Below, piece by piece: positions 16,764 to 23,067 of a stretch of 23,067 nucleotides of DNA. Both the position numbers and the translations under genes were made by a program. The stretch covers positions 1 to 23,067 of the forward strand of contig FN648806.1 of assembly GCA_000310025.1 (NCBI GenBank). The letters are read 5' to 3'. The stretch is from Ectocarpus siliculosus (lineage: Eukaryota > Sar > Phaeophyceae > Ectocarpales > Ectocarpaceae). Each line of letters begins with the position of its first letter. The first letter of the stretch is position 1. The notes beneath the pieces were generated by a model. It was given only the letters and a program-made list of their open reading frames with translations. It had not been told where the DNA came from and searched no databases.

Positions 16764-19359
16764 GTGCTTCGGGGTAAAGAATCGTCGCTTGTATGCGGGC
16801 GGCTAGTGCTGCATCCTTTATCAGTCCCAGTGCTCTCTCAGCTACACCGTTGTATTCTGGGCTGTATGCGGGGGTGAACTCCTGCTTGATGCAATACTTG
16901 CGGCACAGCTTTCCGAACTCTCCCTCGAAAAACTCTCCTCCGTTGTCAGACCGCACGACCATGACCTCGGATGGGGCTCCGTCTGCCCTGTTTTCCGCTA
17001 GGTATCTCTCGAATGCCTCTGCAGCGTCTGACTTGTTTTTCAAGAAGTAGACGCGGTTCCACCTCGTGCAGTCATCCCTTACAATGAGAGTGTACCACTT
17101 CCCCCCCAAGCTCTGCACCCTTGCCTTCCCACTCAAATCCACGAACACTCTCTGCAGTTTCTTAACTGCTCGGGTTGACGTCCTGTTGGGGATGGGCTTG
17201 GATAGCCCCTTTGCCGTCGAGCACCCCATGCACTCCCGGAGCTGGCCCACCGGAGTCACCCCTTGCTGCTTCGCCGTGTTCTTCAGCAGCACCTCGTGGG
17301 AGTGGCCGTGCGCGCAGTGGAAGTCGTTGATGTCAACGGGGGTGCGGTTCGCTTTCGCGTTACCAGGAGCAATTATGGCACAGGCTAGTTCCCTACCCGA
17401 CTCTATGCGGTGACCAGTCTGAACGAACAGGTCCCCCCATAGAGGGAAGTACACCGACTCCCCCCCACCAACGAACACCTCCAACTCACGCTCGTCTGCG
17501 GCTAAGCGGCCCTTGGTTTGCTTCAAAAGGGCTGTGAGGGACACGAGGTTGTAATTCAGCTCCGGCACATGAGCGACCCGTTTCAACAGCAGGTCTGTGG
17601 TCCCAACGCGAGAACCGATGGACACCCTCACGTCGCCGTAGCCTACTATGGCGAAGGCTTGCTTCCCTGCGGCGACACTCAAACGTCGATCGCACTCATG
17701 GTAGTTTTCGAACGCGTTAGCGCTCGGGAACATGTGGTTGGTTGCGCCGGTATCGGCCACAAACCTTTCCTGCCTGGCCTGCTCTACACCCCCTCGATCA
17801 ACGACTCTGTTCCACTCGCCTGTGAAGTCACGGACCACTAGCGCCTCCTCTGCCACGTCCAGTGCGGTGGCGTCCAAGACCGGCAGCTCCACCGCGAGCA
17901 CCGCCTGCTCGGACGAGCACTTGCTCTTGTCGTGTCCGTAGCCCAGGCATTTCTCGCATCGCAGGGGCTCCGGCTTGGTACAGGCGGCCGCCTGGTGACC
18001 CTTCTCTCCGCACCGGAAGCAGCGGCCGTGCATGCTACCTGCACCGCCGCCGCCTCCGCCGCTGTTGCCACCACCACCGCCCTTGCGACCACCCCCTTTC
18101 CCCTTCTGGCTGCCACCGCCGCCGCCGCCCTTGCTGTGGCCGCCGCTGTTGCGGCCGGGCGCTCCGCCCCTGTTGCCACCGTCGCTCGCGAGGAAAGCAT
18201 GCTCCGCCTTCCGCTGGCCCTTCGTGGCCCTCCTCCCCTCCGGGAGGCTCGCGTGCACGGTACTGACTACCCTGATTATCTCGCCCCGGTCCAGGTTTGT
18301 AGCCGTCTCCAGCAAGAATTTGGCTTGTTGGTACTCGGGTGGAAGGGCATCGACAAAGTGTGCGAGAACAAAGGGTGTGTCAGCGTTGAGCCCTTTTTCC
18401 CGCAGTCGTGAGTACAGCAGCTCGAGCGTGTATAGATGCTCGACGGGGTTGCTGTTGCCGTGTGCGGGGATCGTGAATCGAAACATCTTCATGAGGGCTT
18501 GTTTCGAGCCCTGCGACTCCGGGTTGTGTACTTTGTCGAGCTCCGCAAGGATCTCCTTTGCGGTCTCGCATTTATTCACGATTGCCTTGTCGGCTTCTCG
18601 GACGATGGCTGTAGTCACAAAGTGGAACGCCTGGAGGCCCCTCTGGCCCTCATCACTTGTGTAGCCCAAGCTATACAGCTCCGAGCTAGGCCTGTTTGGG
18701 TCACCGACGGGTGCGTGCTTCTCGGCGTTGCCGATAAGCTGCCCGTCCAAGCCTACGGTTTTTGCGGCTTGAATAAGTGCCTTCCTCCACGAGTCGTACC
18801 CGTGGCCGCGACTCTCCCCTTCGAGACGCGGTGCATTGACCGAAACACGTTTTTGGCTACTACTGCTGTACCCATCAAAAAATGCTCCGGCCCCTCGAAT
18901 TGCGGTTTGCTCACCTTGGGGGTTTAACCCCCTCGCTTCCCCGCGGTCCGGTCCTACGCCCGGGCTCATTCCGGCTGGCCCCACAGGATTCGCTCCCGAT
19001 CTACCTGCCCAGCCAGTCGTCACTCTCGCTGGAACCCCAGGACTCGCTCCCGGTATGTTGTCCCAGCTGCTTTCCTGCGGGTGATTTCGCCCATCATGGG
19101 CCGTTTCCCGGGAAAACGCCCCGCCGCCCCCAGGCGGCAGAGCCTCTCTCTGGCTTGGGACGGCAGCACCGCCGCCCCTACTGGCATCGCCCGCCACGGC
19201 GTCACCAGGCTCCTTCCTCTTCAACTCCATCACTACGCTCATCAGCTGCGATAACTGGCCCTCCAGCCTCGCAATCGCCGGATCCTCGGCGTGTTGCTGT
19301 TGCGTGGCTGAGGTCTCTTCCCCCAGCCCTGCGACGGAACCGCTGTCCGACGCAGACAT
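16711..19359 (-). CDS. Copia gag-protease-integrase polyprotein, truncated by a frameshift
   Basis: 882 codons from ATG 19359 to a TGA. The N-terminus is disordered, with a short helix at about 29-48. A retrotransposon capsid-like (UBN2/gag) domain spans about 185-380 (WRKALIQAAKTVGLDG, LAELDKVHNPESQG, LEHLYTLELLY-like). A Gly/Ser/Lys-rich linker runs from about 395 to 442. Two CX2CX4HX4C zinc knuckles lie at 447-460 and 468-481. The protease DTG is at 536-538 (VADTGATNHM). The integrase HHCC finger ends C710-C713. The integrase core has D741, D805 (RSDNGGEF) and E841 (NGVAERAL), the D,D-35-E pattern. The frame leaves homology after residue 865 and stops 17 codons later. A one-base loss in the short run near 16763 explains it. 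All catalytic residues of protease and integrase are present. Confidence 0.92.
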   Translation of the reverse strand: MSASDSGSVAGLGEETSATQQQHAEDPAIARLEGQLSQLMSVVMELKRKEPGDAVAGDASRGGGAAVPSQREALPPGGGGAFSRETAHDGRNHPQESSWDNIPGASPGVPARVTTGWAGRSGANPVGPAGMSPGVGPDRGEARGLNPQGEQTAIRGAGAFFDGYSSSSQKRVSVNAPRLEGESRGHGYDSWRKALIQAAKTVGLDGQLIGNAEKHAPVGDPNRPSSELYSLGYTSDEGQRGLQAFHFVTTAIVREADKAIVNKCETAKEILAELDKVHNPESQGSKQALMKMFRFTIPAHGNSNPVEHLYTLELLYSRLREKGLNADTPFVLAHFVDALPPEYQQAKFLLETATNLDRGEIIRVVSTVHASLPEGRRATKGQRKAEHAFLASDGGNRGGAPGRNSGGHSKGGGGGGSQKGKGGGRKGGGGGNSGGGGGGAGSMHGRCFRCGEKGHQAAACTKPEPLRCEKCLGYGHDKSKCSSEQAVLAVELPVLDATALDVAEEALVVRDFTGEWNRVVDRGGVEQARQERFVADTGATNHMFPSANAFENYHECDRRLSVAAGKQAFAIVGYGDVRVSIGSRVGTTDLLLKRVAHVPELNYNLVSLTALLKQTKGRLAADERELEVFVGGGESVYFPLWGDLFVQTGHRIESGRELACAIIAPGNAKANRTPVDINDFHCAHGHSHEVLLKNTAKQQGVTPVGQLRECMGCSTAKGLSKPIPNRTSTRAVKKLQRVFVDLSGKARVQSLGGKWYTLIVRDDCTRWNRVYFLKNKSDAAEAFERYLAENRADGAPSEVMVVRSDNGGEFFEGEFGKLCRKYCIKQEFTPAYSPEYNGVAERALGLIKDAALAARIQATILYPEAPSYPPFGPKPQLGHVTP

Positions 19360-19407
19360 GACCCGATGCGGCTATCCCTCGAGGGACAATCAATCTAAAC
19401 TCTAGAG
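19360..19407 (-). other. Copia leader and primer-binding position
   Basis: Only 48 bases separate the inner edge of the 5' LTR (19408) from the gag ATG. The element strand begins CTCTAGAGTTTAGATTG here, where a tRNA-complementary primer site is expected. It does not start with the usual TGG of a site for a full tRNA 3' end, so the primer could be an internal tRNA fragment as in copia itself, or is unknown. Confidence 0.5.
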
Positions 19408-19662
19408 TGTTTGTCGGCCGTACTCCGCGTACTTATCGGGTATTGTTTGTGTAGTGTATTAACTTCAGACGGTGAGGCAACGCCCGTACCCAGGGCGCTG
19501 TCGTGCTCAGAAAGGAGGAGTGGCAGCAGGGCTGCTGCACACAACAAAAAGGGGGCCCCGGTGCATCATCACCGTACCCCTACCTAAAAGGTTCTACACC
19601 ATCTGCGTCACACTTGTACGTACGGCTAACATATCCAAACCATGTCCGTAGACCCACGAACA
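19408..19662 (-). repeat. 5' LTR of the copia element
   Basis: 255 bp, TG...CA, one mismatch to the left LTR. It would carry the element promoter, transcribing leftward. Confidence 0.96.
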
Positions 19663-19667
19663 CCAGG
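19663..19667 (+). repeat. Target-site duplication of the copia element, right copy (CCAGG)
   Basis: An exact copy of 14279-14283, immediately outside the right LTR. Confidence 0.93.
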
Positions 19668-20249
19668 CTCCCAGGAGACTAGGTGTACCCCTTCGCCTCA
19701 TCCCGCCGACCTTCCCTCCTTTGCCGCGGCGACTTTTCCCAGGCGTCAAACTGCGACTTCCCAGGCGTCAAACTGCCGTTCGTTGCTGATGAGTAAGGCA
19801 GCTGCTCGCTGCACTGCTGTGTATATACCGATGTCACTGCGGCAGCAGAGCACCGAACCCCGTGAGGGGGCGGGCGAAATGCACCTACTGACTGGCAAAG
19901 TCCGTCTACCCTCCCTTACTCCTCTCCATGTGCTCCCTTCGAGGGCGAGACTCCCCCAATCACTCCCCTGCCTATGCCCCTTTTTGCTGCTGAAAGCCCG
20001 TGCGCAATCGCGACGGCGCATCTACCGAACGCGCGCGCCGAACACGCGCGTCTGGCCACTTGGCCGCCGTGAGAACTGCCGAGACGCGTGGGTGCAGGAC
20101 CGCTAGGAGCAATCAGTATAGGCATGGCCAATGTGTTCGCTGCTGACCGCGCACAGCAGACCGCAGCAGAGCAAGCGTGTGTGAGCCACAGTCTGGCGAT
20201 GTTTGAAGCGTCAATCTTTTCGCGTCGGTTTAAGGGCCGTTTTAATCGA
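19668..20249. other. Flank right of the copia element, no gene recognised
   Basis: GC-rich, with overlapping frames on both strands (plus 19642-20106, minus 19916-20452) that share no domain I know. It contains a short tandem duplication at 19731-19776, in which the CCCAGGCGTCAAACTGC core occurs twice. Confidence 0.55.
19731..19776 (+). repeat. Short tandem duplication, two copies of about 22-24 bp
   Basis: GACTT(TT)CCCAGGCGTCAAACTGC occurs at 19731-19754 and again, two bases shorter, at 19755-19776. Confidence 0.8.
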
Positions 20250-20412
20250 TGTCCAAAAATCCAAATTTTGTACAAATCTCCAAAAAAGCTCCAAAAATTT
20301 GGAACCCACCGCTCCAAATTTTTGACATAAATTTGGAACGAAGTCGGGCCCGAAAATTTGGAGCCACTAGCTTCCAAATTTTGGAAGCCTTTTTGGAGCA
20401 CTTTCCAAATCA
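20250..20412. repeat. Cluster of inverted TCCAAA / TTTGGA motifs
   Basis: Within about 160 bp I count seven TCCAAA and five TTTGGA hexamers, many extended to CCAAATTTT or AAATTTGGA. GCTTCCAAA-T-TTTGGAAGC at 20370-20388 is a perfect 9-bp stem palindrome. The AT content contrasts with the flanks. It lies about 120 bp upstream of the Harbinger-like frame, so it may be subterminal repeats of that or another DNA transposon, or a binding-site array. Confidence 0.8.
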
Positions 20413-20438
20413 CCCTTACAGACGCACGCGCGGGCTGC

Positions 20439-20500
20439 GACGGCTGCAACACGAGTGCCCCTCACCAGCGACGTCTACAACACGAGTGCCCCTTACCATA
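20439..20500 (+). repeat. 31-bp tandem repeat, two copies
   Basis: 20439-20469 and 20470-20500 share CAACACGAGTGCCCC and most flanking bases, with a handful of substitutions and no gap. Confidence 0.85.
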
Positions 20501-20528
20501 GGAAGCCAGCTAGGGTTGTGTTTGGGGC

Positions 20529-21382
20529 ATGGGCGACCATAGAAAGCGCGGCGCGGCTACAGAATGTAGTGGCTCCCTTCGCCCACGGGCACGCGCTCGG
20601 CCAACACACACCCGGGATGTCCTCGACAAGCTCAAAGCAATAGCGGCGATTGTGCTGGTGCTGACTGTCGCCACATCGACTGTCGTTCAGCGCCTAACAC
20701 CCAAGACGCGGCAACGTATCCACGAGCCGTGACGGCTGGTTTGGGACGAGCACTTAGAAGATGTGAGGCGCAGGAAGCTGTTCCGACGCATGTACAGGAT
20801 GGAGGAGCACAGCTTCGACAAGCTCGCGGAACTTTTACGACCCATCCTCGAGCGCAACGACTTCTACGCAAGTAAGAGATATACCCACACAGGGTGCGTC
20901 CGCGCGTGAGGAAGAGCGAGTAGGGTTAGGTTTCGTCAGGGTTGTCTTGCCGTCGCGAACACAGCCGCCGGTTTGCACTTGTATTTGCTGCTCACCGCTG
21001 ATGTCCGAAAGATGAATTGGCACCGCCAGGGACATCAGCAGCGCAGGAGACGCCTTGGAGATGGCATGTGCGCTGATGTCCGTCCGGCGATGCGCCTGAC
21101 AAGTGCTTGGGCTTCGAATTTACCGGTACATCCATGCTTGTATTCTTGTTGGTCGCGTGGTGCAGGGTTGCGCGCGAGCAGTGGAGCTGTGCCGGTGAAA
21201 ATTCGGCTGGCAGTTGCGCTGTGCATGTTCGAGGGGCGTCATACATCGATGTCGGCTTGCTGTTCGGCATTTCGAAGGAGTCCGTCTTCCACATCATGTG
21301 GCAAGTGGTGGACGCCATCAACAACACGCCGACGGTGGGGCCGTTCTTTTTTCCCCAGACACCAGAGGAGTGCTCCCGGTAA
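20529..21382 (+). pseudogene. Decayed PIF/Harbinger-type transposase, catalytic part missing
   Basis: From ATG 20529 the frame gives a hydrophobic stretch (AAIVLVLTVATSTVV) and LTPKTRQRIHEP, then an in-frame TGA at 20730-20732. It continues RLVWDEHLEDVRRRKLFRRM and YRMEEHSFDKLAELLRPILE up to a possible donor at about 20870. Further on come PVKIRLAVALCMFEG (21189-21236) and, one frame away, GASYIDVGLLFGISKESVFH and IMWQVVDAINNTP...FFFPQT to 21382. The blocks FRRMYRM..H.FDKL, VRLA..L...AGGSY.D....FG.S..... and VVDAIN are those of Harbinger (DDE_Tnp_4) transposases. A stop, a frameshift and the lack of any D...D...E region make it non-functional. Introns (donors GTAAGA and GTAAGC) may explain part of the breaks. 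No terminal inverted repeats were identified. Confidence 0.7.
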
Positions 21383-23067
21383 GCGAAGGAGTGGGAGGTC
21401 GGTGCATGTTTGTTTGTATCATAGGTGTTGTACTTTAGTCGAACATCGTATGTGGTCTCCCATGCACTTCTACTATTGCGGGGAAGGGGGGTCTCTGGCA
21501 TTTTCCCCTGCATCCCCTCACTCAGCAACATGGAAGCGAACGTGTTGTGGAGTCCAAGAACGACTCTTACAGAGTGAGCGCCTGTGTGTTGCATGACATT
21601 TCGTAAATACCCAGTCCTACACTCAAAATTCCGGACAACAGCACGCAAAATTCAACAGGTTACTACTGCCTACCTCCGGCCCCGTACGGCGGTAGACTAG
21701 TGCTGTAGATTTTTTTCACCCTCCCAATAGGTTGACATCAGACCCATAAACGTGGTCAAAACGCGCGCGTCCACCCTTACGTTGGGAAGGTCAGCAACAT
21801 TTTTTTGCATGCGGGAGGCGCTATCGCCCCCGAACCTTCATTTCGCCCGCCGATAAGGTAGTAAGCTACACCACGGCTGTACGAACCGTCCGCCACGCTC
21901 TGATGTACTGTTGTGTGTTTAAGGGCGTCTGTCCTCACACTCCTACGAAAAGATTGTCACGTGTGTAGGTCGACTCGGGTCATACAAGAGGGTAATGTGG
22001 AATAGCTTTGTTGTTGGAAAACGTACCTGCAAAGTAGGCTCGTGCGTTGCTACAAAATGCTCGTTTATACCACACCAACCAGAGAAGCGCCGTGTGATTT
22101 CCAGAGAAGGGGTGTGTGTGTGATCATCAGCTACATACATCGCAGCCCAAGAAAAAACTTTCTCTGTTTGTTCTTCTCTCTGGTTGGAGCTTTGATCTAT
22201 GCACTGTAGACAACTCCAAAGCGTGTGATTTGTGGTCAGACTAGCACACGGAAGGGACAGGCGGCACCCCAGGCCCTCGCACAAAAGTATGGAGAGGTTT
22301 ACACATTGATCATCAATAGTGGTGTCTAGCCGCGTGTTGGTGTGCATCTTGTCCTCTCCCGCTTATGACGAAAACGCTGCCGCTCGCGAAACGCACAACA
22401 CAACCAACGCTTCTTCTCGTCTCCTCTCGCTTCCTCCGCCGATAGCAAACAGCTGTAGAGTACAGGGCACATCCTCCCGCCTTGCTCTTCCGGTGGTGTG
22501 TGTGTGTCTCCCGCCCCCCATGTCCATCAGCCCTGTCTCTCTGTAGCGTGTGTGTTTTGGCACAGGAGCAGCAGCTGCTGCTGAGCACACCGACCGGCGG
22601 AACAAAAAAAAATCACGCCTGCCTGTGATTTTGGGCGAGGACGCTTGGTTCTCTACTTGAATTTCGCCGCAGATGCTGTGCTAGCTCGATGCACCGAGCA
22701 CGGATTGAGCTGGAAGCAGTTGTGACAGCTCGGGCAAAATTCTACTTTTTGTGCACCAATCTTGAATTGCAATTTTGTGCCTAGATGGCGCAATGGACTC
22801 GAGTCTCCTGTCTGTGTATTTATCGGCACACAGACACGGCCGGACACACTCGCTACGAACTGGCCCCCCTGTGCACGATTTTTTGTTTTTTCACGTACGT
22901 ACATGCACATCACGATCCCTCTAAACAGCTTTTTCTTGCAAAAAAAACAAACAATTGGGCCGCTCTTCATCAAAAATGCTTTAACAACAGCAAAAAGCTA
23001 CAGTACATCTCTCTAACTGTGGCTCGTTGTTCTCTACCCCCCCCGGCGCCCCCCCCCCCCCCCCAGG
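21383..23067. other. Right end of the window, no gene recognised
   Basis: Short frames on both strands overlap and match nothing I know. The minus frame 21943-22347 contains ITRRFSGWCGINEHFVATHE and ends at a donor-like CAG|GTACGT near 22025, so a host exon is possible but unproven. A GT microsatellite lies at about 22108-22121, and a 9-bp perfect stem (22809-22817 with 22828-22836, 10-nt loop) in the last kb. A poly-C run ends the window and may mark an assembly edge. Confidence 0.5.
23045..23067 (+). repeat. Poly-C low-complexity end
   Basis: Almost pure C to the last bases (AGG). Such homopolymers often coincide with contig ends. Confidence 0.7.

Larger units (their letters stand above)
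14284..19662 (-). mobile_element. Ty1/copia LTR retrotransposon, complete ends, recently inserted, pol defective
   Basis: A 5379-bp element read on the minus strand. Its LTRs (14284-14538 and 19408-19662) are 255 bp each, begin TG and end CA, and differ at one base (14431 A against 19555 G). CCAGG flanks both sides. Protein order is gag, zinc knuckles, protease, integrase, then RNase H, the Ty1/copia order (integrase before RT). The reverse transcriptase core, including any Y.DD box, is absent, and the pol frame changes three times (near 16763, between about 16300 and 16413, and near 15415). The near-identical LTRs mean insertion was recent relative to drift, so the element was probably already defective and helped in trans, or was broken very recently. 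Confidence 0.95.

Noticed and set aside
16755-16770. Programmed ribosomal frameshift in the copia pol
   Set aside because: A programmed site would lie between gag and pol. This one lies within the integrase, later frame changes follow, and the RT is deleted, so damage is the simpler reading.
22783-22840. tRNA-like D-arm sequence (TAGATGGCGCAATGGA)
   Set aside because: No acceptor stem, anticodon arm or T-arm fits around it. The nearby 9-bp hairpin has a 10-nt loop unlike any tRNA arm.
1-23067. CRISPR arrays, prokaryotic operons, or an integrated large DNA virus
   Set aside because: No regularly spaced repeats, no tightly packed intronless genes, and no viral core genes were seen. The two real genes are spliced eukaryotic housekeeping genes.

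Overview
The window looks like nuclear DNA of an intron-rich eukaryote with moderately high GC. It has two split genes with GT-AG introns, many trinucleotide and other simple repeats, and abundant class I and class II transposon remains. My best guess is a stramenopile, most likely a brown alga of the Ectocarpus type. That guess rests on overall style and on protein resemblance, not on a marker gene. No rRNA, tRNA, CRISPR or bacterial-type operon was seen.

Two host genes are supported exon by exon and are transcribed divergently. On the minus strand, from 5627 past the left edge, lies a CDC23/APC8-like subunit of the anaphase-promoting complex. Seven exons (5547-5627, 4999-5084, 4320-4477, 3255-3400, 1372-1496, 497-693, and 71 to beyond 1) join with perfectly matching phases into 288 codons. 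Its C-terminal TPR region lies outside the window. On the plus strand, from 7343, lies a prefoldin subunit 6 (KE2-like) gene with exons 7343-7409, 8056-8126, 8296-8346 and 9444-9517. It covers 87 codons of an expected 115-130. The second coiled-coil helix could not be found, and the sequence that should hold it contains a diverged tandem duplication of about 418 bp. The 1.7 kb between the two start codons would hold both promoters.

Intron 4 of the APC8 gene (1497-3254) has been colonised by retroelement debris. It holds a gag-like, glutamine-rich stretch on the plus strand, a 62-bp inverted repeat with 60 matches that could fold into a long hairpin, and an RNase H-like retroelement fossil on the minus strand.

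From 11.4 to 14.3 kb there is one weak coding candidate (11463-12055), then sequence with CCCAA/CCCTA runs whose complement could form G-quadruplexes. A cluster of TTGAC motifs lies just before the next element.

From 14284 to 19662 lies a complete-ended Ty1/copia LTR retrotransposon on the minus strand. Its 255-bp LTRs differ at one base and it is flanked by a 5-bp duplication, CCAGG. Gag, two zinc knuckles, protease, integrase and RNase H are recognisable. The reverse transcriptase core is missing and the pol frame is broken three times. The almost identical LTRs show recent insertion, so this looks like a defective copy moved in trans, or one broken very recently.

To the right lie an AT-rich cluster of inverted TCCAAA/TTTGGA motifs (20250-20412), a 31-bp tandem repeat and a decayed PIF/Harbinger transposase (20529-21382). 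From 21.4 kb to the end I recognise no gene. The window ends in a poly-C run.
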